From Aurantiochytrium sp. KH105 (taxonomy: Eukaryota > Sar > Bigyra > Thraustochytrida > Thraustochytriidae), in contig BGKB01000090.1 in NCBI GenBank assembly GCA_003116975.1, forward strand, positions 124,001 to 188,000: a DNA stretch of 64,000 bases, in the 5' to 3' direction. The notes beneath the pieces were generated by a model. It was not told the DNA's origin. It saw nothing but the letters and a program-made list of their open reading frames with translations, and searched no databases. The position numbers and the translations under genes are program-made. Within the stretch, counting starts at the first letter, position 1. The number at the start of each line of letters is the position of its first letter. Positions 51,240 to 62,199 of this stretch are shown here, in pieces.

Positions 51240-54200
51240 TTACGCCAAACCAGGGGAGCTGGTTTGGCGCTCCATCTTTTTGATGTTGCCGAGAACTTGA
51301 TCGTACTGCTTGATGAGCCAGCGCTCCTTGTTCTTGGCAGCAAAGACAAGGTAGTCCTCGAAACCGATTTGACCATCGCCGTCGGCATCGACGTACTCGA
51401 GACAGAGATCTGCCTCGGATCGCGGGACAGCGTAGCCATCCTCGGCTGACCATTGAACAAGATCATCGCGAGTGATAAAGCCCTTGTCACTGTGATCAAT
51501 CACAAGAAAGAGCATTTGCAATGCCACGAGCTCGTTGGCGCTAAAGGTGATGGCGTCATCATCGGGAGCAGGCTTCTTGGGCCCATCTTCAGAGCCAGAG
51601 CGCACATCGCGCGTGGATCCAGAGCGAATTAAACTGTCATGATGATTGCCGTCCTTGACACGGACCTTGCCGGGAAGGTGCAGGGCGTCCGGATCGAGTT
51701 TGGTTTGGGCCTGCTTCATCTTGTCCTGGACAACGAGAGGGTTCAGCTCGTTGATACCATCCTGCTGCGCGGCCTCGTCGAACTTCTTGTTCTTCTTCTT
51801 CTTTTGTTTTTTCATTTTCTTTGGCTGCGCGACACCTCCAGCAGGGGCGCCCGAGACACCGCCGGGATCATCAAAACCAAGAAGCGCGGCGGCCTTCCAG
51901 TTTTTGCGCTGATTGGTGGCAGGTTTTGCCTCTGCGTCAGGCTCGTCTTTGGCGGCCTTGCTACGTCTCCTGGACTCGCGTTTGGACTTTCGAGGCGGGG
52001 GCGGAGGTGGCAATTCGGTCATTCCCTTTTCATGTCGAATCTCTCGTGCATCCTTGAGCGAGCTGCGACCACGTTGCTTGAGCGTGTCGCCGCGTCGCTC
52101 CCTGAAGATGCTCCTGCGGGCAGCCTCCTCGCCGAGCTCGATGGCTTTGGTAACAAAGGCGTGGAATGTGGTGGGCATGTACGGGCAGGTGGTCTCGAGA
52201 CGCAGAACCTGCTTTTGCTGCTCGTTCTCGACAAAGATCGGATCCGGGTGCGGTACGGCCAGAAACTGCGTGGGCTCTAGGAGCTGCATGGGACGCACGC
52301 CTGTAAGACGATTGATGCGGCGGCCTGGAACCTTGTTTGTGAGGCGCAAGAAGGCAGCCTTGTTGCCGTAACGACCCGTGTAGTTGGGCGCGGAAAAGAC
52401 GGTAATGACGGGGGGCGTGGGCTGCGCCGAGCCCGCTTTGCCATCACCCTGGAAGTCGACATAGTGGTAAAAGTAGCCTTCCTCCTGAACCTCGTGCGCA
52501 CGGATAAGGCCAACGAGACCGTTGACGGCGAGAAAGGAGACGACGGCACGGAATCCGTAACGATAAGAGCAACCGCGCTGCGGGTTGGGGAGAAAGTCAA
52601 TAGAGAGGAAATCAGCGACCGTGGCGGTCTGGCCGTCCTCGTGCGTGTCCTTGACGGGGTCAGCCCATAGGACGTCGCAGAGGAAGCCGTTCATGGCGGG
52701 CTCGGCGAAGCGGTCAAACTCGATAAATTGATCAAGAGATTGGACATTGGGCGAAATGCCGCCGTGCAGGCAAAGCCACTTGCCCGCCGGGGTCTCGACC
52801 GTTGCAGCAATGGGCAAGGCCTGGAACATTTCTGTAAAGCGGTTGAAGACGGCAAGACCGTACTTGCGCTGGCACTCTTCCTTGAATCCAAAGTACGAAG
52901 ACACTGTTCGAGCTTCGTGATTGCCGCGAAGAAGCCAGACGTGGGCCGGGAATTTGACCTTGAGAGCCAAGAGATAAAGCATGACCTCGCAGCCCCAGTC
53001 ACCTCGGTCGATAAAGTCGCCGAGGAAAAGGTAAGTGGTCTTGCCCTTGCCCTTGCCGGGCTGGCCAGCCATCTTGATCATTTGGCGCATATCGTAGTAC
53101 TGGCCGTGAATGTCACCGACGACGGTGATGCTCGTGGAGTTGGCAGTTGTCAGCTGAATGAGGTTCGGTTCTTCGCGCAGCATGCTGTCGGCGCGCTTTA
53201 TAATGCCGAGCGCCTCGTCTCCAGAGAGGATCTCTTGCTCCTCGAAGCGGCGCGCGAGGGCCTCGGGATCGAGCTTGTTCGGGTTAACGACGGCCTGCTT
53301 GGCCTTCCACTGCTCTTTGAAGGCGCCGAGGTTGGCCTTGGAGACGACGGGGGGTTTCTTCGCCTCGCGGTCGGCAGCGTCAAAGCGTGACTTGGCGTAA
53401 AGGTATCCGCGATCGAGGGAGCGGCGACGGGGAAGCTTTTTCACAGCTCGGCCGGCTTCGGCAACGGAATCCGTTTCGTCGTCCGAGTCCTTGGGCCTAT
53501 TGAGAGCCGTGGGCAGCATCATGCTCCGAGGCCGCGCGCGTGCATCGCTCACGCCGCTGACCGATTTGGCTGAAGATGTTGCGCCATGCTGGTGCGGGAC
53601 ATCGCCGCTGGCCTGGAGAAAGGCTTGCAGCTTGTTGCGAGGGGGCGCCTTGGGCTTGTCAGTCTTGCTGCCGGCCTTTGCGGCGTCGCGCTTGGCACGA
53701 TCCTGCGGGGCCATACCGCCGCTGTCGGGTCCATCTGCTGGTGGGACGAAGCTGTCGTCGGTCTCATAGCCGTCCTCGTCCTCGATGCCGAGGTCGGGAA
53801 TGGTGGCCATGTCGAAAGGCTGAGAAGGCTTAAAGGGAAGTCGCCTATTGGAGGCGAGCGCGGTGGCCACCTCGCTGCGAGGCGGGTCGTTGCTGGACGC
53901 GCTCATTTCATCTTCGAGATCCATGAGCCACTCGATAACGTCGTCGGCCGTGGGGCGCGTGAGCCGCATGGGTGAGATGCACTGGATGCAAAGCTCTGTC
54001 AGAGATGTCGGGCATTCCGTGGCGGCATTGGCTAGAATGTAGCGAACCTCATCGTCGACAGCTTCGGCCAGGTCGTCTAGCTTTTCGTAGCGCCCCTTTT
54101 CCTCGTTCTTGACGGCGGACTTTAGCTTAGAGCAGGAGATTTGAGAAAAGGTTTTGCCGACGACGAGTTCGATAATGACAATGCCGAGGCCAAGAATGTC

Positions 54201-55241
54201 GAGTTGTTCGAAACTAACGCGCGCTTCACCGCGAAACTCTTGCTTAGTCATTTGGCGGATGCTTTTGATTGTCTTGACGTACACGGTGAGGTGCTCGTCG
54301 AGAAGAAAGGACTCTGAGCGAACGACGCCGTGCACGTATCCGCCCTGGTGCAGCTTGCCGACGTGCTTGGCCACGTCCAGGAGAAGCGCGACGCGTGTGG
54401 ACATGGCAAGGCCAATTTTGTTCGAGAGACCGACGAGGTCGGAAAGCGAGCACAGGGGCCTCGTGGACGCCCCGTTGCCGTCGTCGCCGGGAATTTCGTA
54501 GTAGCCCTTGACCTTGCGCTTCTTCGTGGTCTCGAGGAGCATGGAGCGGCGATTCCAAAACGATGGTGCCTCGCTTGGGGGCGCGGAGCGGTTGAGCTGC
54601 TCGAGGACGTAAAGCTTGCGAGCAATTTCCTCGGTGGATCCACCCTTGCTGAGAACGTCAAAGACGGCCTCCTTTTGCGCGCTGGCATCGCGCCAGCCGT
54701 TGGGGTTGGAGAACTCAAATTCCTCATCTTCCTCCTCGTCGTCAAAGACGCGTCGGCCGAAAACCTGTTCAAAGGAGGTTTGGCTCAGCGCGCCATTGGA
54801 GAGGCTGTCGGCGTCCTCGTCGCCGTCTTCGCCGTCGAAGTTGTCCCAGTCGGAGGAGTCCTCATCGTCGAGTTCCTGGCTGGCGGACTTTCTCGAGAAG
54901 CGTCCGGACTTTTTGCTGCTATTGGTGCCGCGTTTCTTGGTGGAGGATCCGCTTCCGAGCTTTCCGAATCTGCTTTTGCGGGTATGCGAGCCTGCCTTTT
55001 TGGTCGAGGGGCGCGCGGGTCCTTTTTTGGAGCTGCGCTTGGCGAGGTCGTCCTCGAAGGCGTCCCACTCGGCGTTGATGCCGCCGTCGTCGTCGTGGGC
55101 GAGTGACCCAAATACGTCGTCAAAGGAGGCAAAGCTTACGCCGGAGCCTTGAGACCTCCCCTCGCTGGCGTCGGGCTTGCCCTTGACGTCGGCGTACGGG
55201 TCGGCCTTGGACTCGCTGCGCGACTTGTTCAGGCGCCTCAT
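51240..55241 (-). CDS. Pseudokinase, calcineurin-like phosphatase and EF-hand fusion
   Basis: This 1333-residue single-exon protein joins several modules. A low-complexity Ser/Lys/Asp-rich N-terminus (about 1-190) precedes a protein-kinase-like domain (about 200-450). In that domain the HRD-K-N catalytic loop reads HGVVRSESFLLD and the DFG position is not recognisable, so it is a pseudokinase. After a linker comes a PPP-family Ser/Thr phosphatase with an intact metal site: GDIHGQ (about residue 709), GDFIDRG, RGNHE, HGGISP and the LIRAHE region. The end is charged, with a KKMKKQKKKKNKK stretch, and carries two EF-hands: a degenerate IDHSDKGFITRDD and a clean DADGDGQIGFED (about 1284). The phosphatase resembles calcineurin/PPEF types. 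It is probably a calcium-regulated phosphatase with a kinase-derived docking domain. Confidence 0.88.
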   Translation of the reverse strand: MRRLNKSRSESKADPYADVKGKPDASEGRSQGSGVSFASFDDVFGSLAHDDDGGINAEWDAFEDDLAKRSSKKGPARPSTKKAGSHTRKSRFGKLGSGSSTKKRGTNSSKKSGRFSRKSASQELDDEDSSDWDNFDGEDGDEDADSLSNGALSQTSFEQVFGRRVFDDEEEDEEFEFSNPNGWRDASAQKEAVFDVLSKGGSTEEIARKLYVLEQLNRSAPPSEAPSFWNRRSMLLETTKKRKVKGYYEIPGDDGNGASTRPLCSLSDLVGLSNKIGLAMSTRVALLLDVAKHVGKLHQGGYVHGVVRSESFLLDEHLTVYVKTIKSIRQMTKQEFRGEARVSFEQLDILGLGIVIIELVVGKTFSQISCSKLKSAVKNEEKGRYEKLDDLAEAVDDEVRYILANAATECPTSLTELCIQCISPMRLTRPTADDVIEWLMDLEDEMSASSNDPPRSEVATALASNRRLPFKPSQPFDMATIPDLGIEDEDGYETDDSFVPPADGPDSGGMAPQDRAKRDAAKAGSKTDKPKAPPRNKLQAFLQASGDVPHQHGATSSAKSVSGVSDARARPRSMMLPTALNRPKDSDDETDSVAEAGRAVKKLPRRRSLDRGYLYAKSRFDAADREAKKPPVVSKANLGAFKEQWKAKQAVVNPNKLDPEALARRFEEQEILSGDEALGIIKRADSMLREEPNLIQLTTANSTSITVVGDIHGQYYDMRQMIKMAGQPGKGKGKTTYLFLGDFIDRGDWGCEVMLYLLALKVKFPAHVWLLRGNHEARTVSSYFGFKEECQRKYGLAVFNRFTEMFQALPIAATVETPAGKWLCLHGGISPNVQSLDQFIEFDRFAEPAMNGFLCDVLWADPVKDTHEDGQTATVADFLSIDFLPNPQRGCSYRYGFRAVVSFLAVNGLVGLIRAHEVQEEGYFYHYVDFQGDGKAGSAQPTPPVITVFSAPNYTGRYGNKAAFLRLTNKVPGRRINRLTGVRPMQLLEPTQFLAVPHPDPIFVENEQQKQVLRLETTCPYMPTTFHAFVTKAIELGEEAARRSIFRERRGDTLKQRGRSSLKDAREIRHEKGMTELPPPPPPRKSKRESRRRSKAAKDEPDAEAKPATNQRKNWKAAALLGFDDPGGVSGAPAGGVAQPKKMKKQKKKKNKKFDEAAQQDGINELNPLVVQDKMKQAQTKLDPDALHLPGKVRVKDGNHHDSLIRSGSTRDVRSGSEDGPKKPAPDDDAITFSANELVALQMLFLVIDHSDKGFITRDDLVQWSAEDGYAVPRSEADLCLEYVDADGDGQIGFEDYLVFAAKNKERWLIKQYDQVLGNIKKMERQTSSPGLA

Positions 55242-55730
55242 CCTGAGCGAGCGAGCGCGCAGGCGCGCGCGTGTGCGTCCGTGTGTATGTGTCTACGTAC
55301 GTAAGGCCTCGCGCCTCGGGCCTCGCGCCGCTCAGAGGTCGCGCCCGCTTGCGTGCGTGCGTGCGTGCGTACCTGCGTGCAGACCGCTTCCGCTCCCGCC
55401 CTCCTCCGCGCTCGCCGGCAGCCCGAGCTGCCGCTCTGCGTGCCCTGCCCGCCGCCGGTGTGCGCGAGCGAGGGCGAGCTTGCTCTGCTGCTTTGCTGCC
55501 TCTGCTTGCTTGCTTACTTGCTTGCACGTGCACGTGCTCGCGGTCGGAGTCCACTTCTCCCGCGCGGGCCGCCCGAGCGATCGATCGGTCGACCGCTGCG
55601 ACGCCGCCTGCGCGCAGCCTGCCCGCCTGCTCTTCCTCGCCGCGCCGGGGCGGTCGGTCGGTCGGGCGCGGTCTCTGCGGCGCCGGCCTCGCGCCTGCTC
55701 TCCTCGCGCGCGTCTTTGTTTGCCGCGAGT

Positions 55731-55755
55731 GATCGATCGATCGATCGATCGATCG
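55731..55755 (+). repeat. GATC tetranucleotide array
   Basis: Six GATC units about 490 bases upstream of the phosphatase-fusion start. Similar arrays lie at 12956-12983 and in short form near 30906 and 62005-62042. Confidence 0.95.
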
Positions 55756-56716
55756 TAGGAGGAGGAGGAGAGCGGAGAGCGCGTGCACGCTTTTGCACAC
55801 CGCGCCTGCAAGTGGCGCTCCGGGGATAGTTCACTTGCCGCCGGTCGTTTGGCGCACTTATACTTACTTTTTACACACCAGTATAATGCATACGCAGGGG
55901 CTTCCTTCGCCCGCCTTGTGCAAGACAGCGAGCTAGGTGCAGCTGCCAGCTGCTGGCTGGCTGCCTGCCTGCCTGCCTCCACGACCACTGCTGCTGCTGG
56001 TCGGGATGCAAGGGCTGCTGCGAAGACTGCTATTCAAGCGGCGCTGGACGTGCAGTACGCGCGTCGGATCGAGCGCGGGCCGGCCGGTGGCTGGCTTTGG
56101 CTTTACATCAGCCAAGTTGGCTTGCAGCTGGCAGAAGAAAAGAAAACCAGCGTGGATTTCTAAAACACCCACCATACCCCTACCGATCTAAGGCCATACT
56201 ACGGTCGCGCGCGCCACGCCGCAGCCTACCCCTCTCGAAATTCTTGCTTGGCCGCAACCAGGGGTGCGCGGTCTAAATAATGGGTCTATTCTGAGCGCAC
56301 ACCATTGTCCCCGCACACACCTTTTGCGGTCCCACAAACACACAGACTTTGGACGGAGATCATCTTGAAGTTGATGACGTTTTTAGAAAGCTGGCTGGCT
56401 GGCGGGCCGCCTGGCTGGCTGGCTGGCGGTGTGAGCCCCTGTCCTGACGGCCGAGATTACTGGCACGCACCTGGAGCTTACTGGCCATCGCGGTTGGCTG
56501 GCTGGCTCGCTCGCTCGCTCGTTCGCTCGTTCGCTGACTGCCTGTCTTCTGCGGCTAATGTTCGCTATCACTTTGTGCCCGTCCCTGACTGCACTACCTT
56601 TCTCCTCTCACGCTCGCAAAGTCTACCACCTACAGCTCCTTCTTACCCTTTGCAGCCGAGCCGCCCCTGCACTGGACGTTCATTGTTACAACGAAACCTT
56701 GCAGCGCCTGGCTGCT

Positions 56717-56893
56717 GGCTCGGCTTGGCTCGGCTTGGCTTGGCTTGGCTTGGCTTGGCTTGGCTTGGCTTGGCTTGGCTTGGCTTGGCTTGGCTTGGCT
56801 TGGCTTGGCTTGGCTTGGCTTGGCTTGGCTTGGCTTGGCTTGGCTTGGCTTGGCTTGGCTTGGCTTGGCTTGGCTTGGCTTGGCTTGGCTTGG
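56717..56893 (+). repeat. TTGGC pentanucleotide array (about 35 copies)
   Basis: The longest simple repeat in the window: about 35 nearly perfect units of TTGGC, starting with TCGGC variants. Because five is not a multiple of three, all three frames stay open, giving long artefact reading frames of repeated LGLAW (plus) or KPSQA (minus). Confidence 0.97.
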
Positions 56894-59338
56894 CCGGCCC
56901 TCCCCTCTTGACTCGTTCTTGATGCAAAAATGTATTTACTCTCCCCTCCCGCTGCAGCCACACACCACCTTCTGGCAGCTGCAGCGGCTTTCCAGGCTTT
57001 TCAAAAACGAGTGCGCGCTGCAAGCCAATCCTGCGCACGCCCTAACCGTCCTGGCTGCAACAGCCGCAGCATGCACCCTTTTCGTCCCGCCGCTTGCTCC
57101 TGCTCCTACTCTTGCCCCGCCCCCCAAATCAAAACTCCGACGCCCGTTCGCCCGTCCGCGCGTCCGCTCTCCGCGCCGCGCCGCGCGAGGTTTGCGCCCG
57201 CTTTTGCTCGAACCAAAAGCTTCGCAGCGACGCAAGAACCAACCAACCGTCTTCGCCGTCAATCGTCTTCGCCTTGGCACGAAGCGGCGAGAAGAAGGCG
57301 CAGCCGCGACAGACTCTGCACGTGCCGCGCCGCGAGCTCATCTCGGCCTCCGCAACGACGTGCGGCGACTTCGAGTTCAAGTTCAAGTCCATGTTCATGT
57401 TCATGACCAAGTTATTGCGTATGAGTCCAAGCTCTAGCTCAAGTTCAAGGTCCCGGTCGCAGCTACGAGCGTAGCGTCCGACGCTTCTCCGATACGTCGC
57501 TCGCGGCCGGGCCAGCTCGCGGCCGCGGAGGCGCCGCCCGAGCCAGGGTCAGGGCATGCATTCAGTCATCGCGGGATGCATCATCGCGCACTCTGACACC
57601 GCACTGCACGGACGGCGTACTGCACGTACTGCGCAAACGGTCGCGTTTTTCTTTTTGCAAAGGAGAGGGAAGACTCCGACCACCCTGGCTGGCTGGCGAG
57701 GCGTCGTCGCTCGACGCGAAGCTCGTTCGATCGATTCGTAGATAGATGTGCGTAGGGCATGCTTGGTTCCTGATTCTCGGGAGCGAAGATCGCTCGAAGG
57801 AACTTGGGCTGCAGACGACCGCGAGCGGCTGGCGTGTGTACTGGCACTGGCAGTCTGCTGCATATGCATCTGCAGCGCCGCTGCGTGCGGCTCGGGCGTC
57901 TCGTTCTCCCGGTGCGAGCGGGATGCGAGCAGCGGCCCTTTCTTCAAAGTGCTGCGAGTCGGAATGAATGGAAGTGACAATCGACAGCGACAACGAAATG
58001 ATGTGAAAGAAATGAAATAACATGAAATGAAATGAAATCTCTCGCGGCACGCGCGGCGGCTCTAAGGCTGGCCCTCCCTCACTCCTCGCGCGTGCTCCTT
58101 TCCACGCTTCCATCCTCCAGGGCCTCTGCCCCTTTCAAAGTCCACGCGCAGAGGGCACACGCGCAGCGAGCGAGAGGGAGAGGGGGGGGGAGAGAGAGAG
58201 AGAAGCGATTGTTCCAGGTGCCAAGGCTGCTTCGTCTCGACACATGCGCTTGGTGCAGACGACTTCTCTTGTCCTGTCTCGTCTCGTTTTGAAGACTCTT
58301 ATTGTCTTGGCTTGGCTTGGCGCGGCTTGTGGTGTTCGTCCTTGTCTTGCCATGTATTAGCTTCGCGTGGCATGGTGTGGCGTGGCGTGGCGTGGCGTGG
58401 TTACAGCGTTCGCATCAGCAGCAGCAGCTGCATGCTGCAGCAGGAGCACGAACCATCGACGCCTCAAACCCGACGCACTGCCAGGGTTGATGCAGAACGA
58501 AGTGTGCCCGTCACGCGCCCCGCACCTGTCGTGCTGCGGGAAGACGGCCCGGATCGACCGCGCCCGTCCGTCCATCCATGAATCCATCCATCCATCAATC
58601 GGTCGGCAGATCGGTGCGTCTCGTCTCCGCTTCGGGGCGCTCTCTCTCTTCTCCCCCCTCCGCGTCCGCTCCGCGACTCGCGGCCCGGCCGCATCTCCGT
58701 AGTCGCGACGAGTCGCGTCGCGGCAGGACAGGTCGAAGCAAAAACAAAGAAGAAGGAGAGAGAGGAAGAAGAAATAGAAAGAAGCCCGGGAATGCCTTTC
58801 CCCGCACCTCCCTCTGCGGGAGCCTCCGCCTTCCGCGCACCGTCTCTCTCGCGAAACCCGCGCGTGGCGGACGCCGGACCCGGCGACATTCCTTTACTAT
58901 CTCACCTCTTCAAGCCTGGGTGGCAGCCCACAAGACCCGCACCATTCTCTCCCTCCCACAGCCTCAATTCCCAGTAGGGACGCGCGAAGGTCGTCGGAGT
59001 GCCTCTGACCGCGCTCGGAGTGCCTCTGACCGCGCTCTACGGCTTGGGGACCTCGCGCGTGCGCGCGTGCAGCCCCGCACTCCCCGCCCTCTGCGCCGCC
59101 CGCCACTACCAGTCGTGCCGGCGGCGGCCGCGCCAACCCCGCCCAGCTGCTGACGGACGCTCCGCCAGCTCGGCCGTCTGCGCTGCGACAGCGCGGTCGC
59201 AAGCACGCCCGCCTGCTTGCTGCGGCCGCTGCCTCCTGCAGGCTGGTGTGGTCCCTGCTCCCCTTCGACCTCCCCCCTCTCGGGCCGCACTGCAAGCAAG
59301 TAAGACAAGCCGCGGTTGGCCGAGGTGTGGGCGCTGCG

Positions 59339-59356
59339 GGGGGGGGGGGGGGGGGG
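59339..59356 (+). repeat. G homopolymer run
   Basis: A run of about 18 G bases, followed closely by the GACC array. Confidence 0.9.
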
Positions 59357-59424
59357 AGGGGCTGCAGATATGTAGTTTTTGTATGTGCGTATCGACCGAC
59401 CGACCGACCTGGCGACCGACACAG

Positions 59425-59464
59425 CTCGGGCGAGCGAGCGAGCGCGAGCGAGCGAGCGCGAGCG
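59425..59464 (+). repeat. GAGC/GCGA array
   Basis: Tetranucleotide GAGC units interrupted by GCGC steps. Confidence 0.85.
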
Positions 59465-60298
59465 AGACTTTTGCCGGTAGGCCGACCCTCCCTCTTTCCC
59501 ACCTCCAGACGCAGACGGAGACGCGGACCCGGGCTCGGACGCTGGCCGGCGAGCAGTAGCCGCAGCCAGCTGCAGCGAGCAAGCCATCGCCAGGAGTTTG
59601 GTCGCTCTGCTCTAACTGTCGCTCGAAAGAAAGAAAGAAAGGTGGAGGAAGAAAGGAAGGAAAGAAAGGGAAGGAGAAGAAAAGAAAGAGGAAACTTGTT
59701 TTCAAAAATCGACACGCGCGCTCCGCACGATCAAGTCCGCTTCGTCTCGCCCTCCCTGTCCAGCCTCGCCTTATCCCGCCCAGCTCAGCCTCGCCGCGGC
59801 CGGTTGTCACCCCTTTGCGGTGCCCGATCGATCGCTCGCTCGTCAAGCAGCTGCGGCTACGCAGCGCGGTGCGGGAGGCGGCTCGTGCACCCGGGACCGA
59901 CCGAGCTAGAAAGGACTAGAAAAATAAAGAAAAGAAAGGGGAAAAAAAGAAAAAGATCTGAAAGAGTGCAGGACAGAGGTCGCGAGCTCTTCCTCGCATT
60001 GATCGCTGCCAAACGCTGCCATCGCATTCCTGCGCAAGCCAGTCCGGTGCAGTCCAGGCACGCCTCGCCCCGCGCTCCCCCGCGCTCCTCTCCGCACTGC
60101 TCCGTTCTGCCGCGCACCGCGCACGCGCACGACGGTGACGCGAGCAGGGCGGCTCGAAGTGCGCAGGGGAACGCTTTGGGTCTTACACATGCCTGCCTCT
60201 TGTTACACCTCGTCTCGCTTCCTTCCTCCTCATCTGTCCGGGCGAAGGCGTAGAGCCGTCGCAAATGCAAACGACCAATTCCCAAACCTCCATCCCCC

Positions 60299-60352
60299 GC
60301 GCTGCACTGCACTGCACTGCTCTGCTCTGTGCTGCGCTGCACTGCGCTGCTC
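60299..60352 (+). repeat. CTGCA/CTGCG pentanucleotide array
   Basis: About ten five-base units (CTGCA, CTGCT, CTGCG) about 120-170 bases upstream of the AP2 gene's start, in its leader. Confidence 0.85.
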
Positions 60353-60467
60353 GGGCCGTCGTGCTCGCTTGCATTCGGACGGGGAGACCGGCGCGCCAGC
60401 GCAGCTGAGAACCGAGGCCGCGGCCGCGCGGATTGCCAGAGCCCACACGTCGTCGTCGTACGGAGAG

Positions 60468-60474
60468 ATGACCA

Positions 60475-60507
<33 letters not shown>

Positions 60508-61763
60508 AGCAACGGCGATATTCATACACGCCACGCCAACACAACCAGCAGCATATGCCGCTGCAGCCCCAGCAGCCCCAGCAGCAAGACTTCGACGATG
60601 CGCTCCAGTTTGAGTTCGAGCATCAGATGCACCACTACGAACACTTCCACACGCCCCGTAACGACAACATGATCAAGCAAGAGGCCCCGAGCTTCTTCGC
60701 CACGACAAACAACCAGCACGACCAAGAAGACGCTGAACGCAGTCATCTGCTCGGACGCGAGCACAGCAAGTCCACGACCACAACGACAACCACAATCAAC
60801 ACAAAAGAGGCCGCAAGACGCGCACGCCCTCAGACTCCACGAGGACCCGTGGCCACATCCTTGCGCCTCGAGACACTTCTCGGCGCCGAGCTAAAAGACC
60901 CCTACCACGTTGTTGTTATCCGCGTGCAGCACATCGTCAAGGACGGCGTCCTGCTCGAGGAGATCGTGCTCGGTGGCGGATCCCCTACGTCCACAGCTGG
61001 CGTCACACGCGCGCAGACAGGCCCGGTGCGCAGACTCTCGAGCCCATACCGGGGCGTCTCCTTTCACTCGTGTACACAGCGATGGCGCGGTCGCATCAAG
61101 CATGGCTCCAAGAGCGAACATCTCGGGTACTTTACCTCGGACCTCGAGGCCGCCGCTGCATACAACGTCGCTGCCCGCAAAATCCATGGATCCGGCGCCC
61201 AAGTCAACAAGCACGTTGAGGGCATCATGTCGCAGGCCATCGAGGTCTCGAGCCGCGTCGTGGAACGCAGCCGCCATCCCTACGCCTCACGACCTCTTCA
61301 GACTTCTGGTCTCTTTGTCAAATCCGAATCGTTCACTAGCACCACACCAAGCTCCTGTCCCTCCTCGCCGAGCTCCGTCAATACAACCGCCACAGCCATC
61401 TTGGGCCAACCCTACCCAGGTCACGCCACCCGGGACACTCTCCATGTTCACCAAGTTGGCAAGCAGGATTACGGGACAGAAATTGACGCCCCGGATGCCC
61501 GATACGAACCCCACTTCCTTCAGGCGTCGGAGCAGACGCGCAAGTCCCACGAGGCTGCTTCACCATCGATGTCTTGGGAGGACTGCTTCATGCAATTGTG
61601 GTTCGACGGAGAGCCCTATGCACCTGGTTCTGGGGGTCCGTCTGACGCAGACCCTAGCTTTGGTCCTTCGACTTTTGAGCTCGACGCTTCTCGTTGCCTC
61701 AAACGCCAAGACTACGACCCTGTTCCCGCGCTCGCAGTCGACTGCAAACGAATCCGCTGCTAG
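60468..61763 (+). CDS. AP2-domain transcription factor
   Basis: This 431-residue protein contains one AP2/ERF DNA-binding domain at about residues 192-246, with the core YRGVSFHSCTQRWRGRI then HLGYFTSDLEAAAAYNVAARK. This conserves the YRG and the AAYD-like (here AAYN) elements that contact and scaffold DNA binding. The N-terminus is glutamine- and histidine-rich, beginning with a poly-Gln tract coded by CAG (residues 5-13), typical of an activation region. The C-terminal half is Ser/Thr/Pro-rich. Start at ATG 60468 (a second ATG follows at 60474). It is single-exon and is preceded by an unusually long, repeat-rich upstream region. Target genes are unknown. Confidence 0.9.
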
Positions 61764-62199
61764 CTAGCTGGCCGGCAAGCTCTTTCGCTCGCTCCTCTGT
61801 ACCATGTTTTACCCCGTTACCCTATCCTACCTAGTCTTTCCTGAAACAAACAAACAAACAAACAAACAAACAAATGATACACCCCCCCTAACTCTGGCTG
61901 CTCACTTCTAGCCTTTCACGATGATCTTGCACAGTCACACTGAAGGGAAGGAAACCAGTTGCGAGCGGCGCATCATCTTTACAGTCGCAGACAGGCGGCC
62001 CGGCGGTCGATCGATCACCAGGCTGGGTCAATCGATCGATCGAAAATCAAACAAGCAGAGAGAAAGATTGCAATAAAAAAAATTAGTTTGCAGCGATTTG
62101 CAGCGAGCTAGCTGCAGCTGCCTGGCTGGTGGTGGCCCCCAAACGACGAGCCGAGACGGCCAGAGGCCAGCGCTTTCCTTCTGCCTTTCAAGTGGAAAC
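61764..62199. other. Short intergenic with CAAA and GATC repeats
   Basis: Between the AP2 and PDE12-like genes on the same strand. A CAAA array lies at 61847-61873 and GATC-type patches at 62005-62042. No gene. Confidence 0.55.

Larger units (their letters stand above)
55242..60467. other. 5.2 kb repeat-rich intergenic region
   Basis: This holds the promoter of the phosphatase fusion and the long upstream region of the AP2 gene. I find no supportable gene. Simple repeats dominate: GCTT (55501-55525), GATC (55731-55755), CTGG (56385-56426), TTGGC (56717-56893), GAAAT (about 58000-58037), GATTC-like patches, a G-run (59339-59356), GACC (59392-59409), GAGC (59425-59464), GAAAG (59625-59690) and period-five CTGCA units (60299-60352). 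Open frames cross these arrays on both strands. Confidence 0.6.

Noticed and set aside
56305-57437. Long frames encoding repeated LGLAW or KPSQA
   Set aside because: Translation artefacts of the TTGGC array, which is open in every frame.
60135-60467. 111-residue N-terminal extension of the AP2 protein
   Set aside because: Upstream frame is read through the CTGCA array and starts from a non-conserved position; the ATG at 60468 begins the Gln-rich region.
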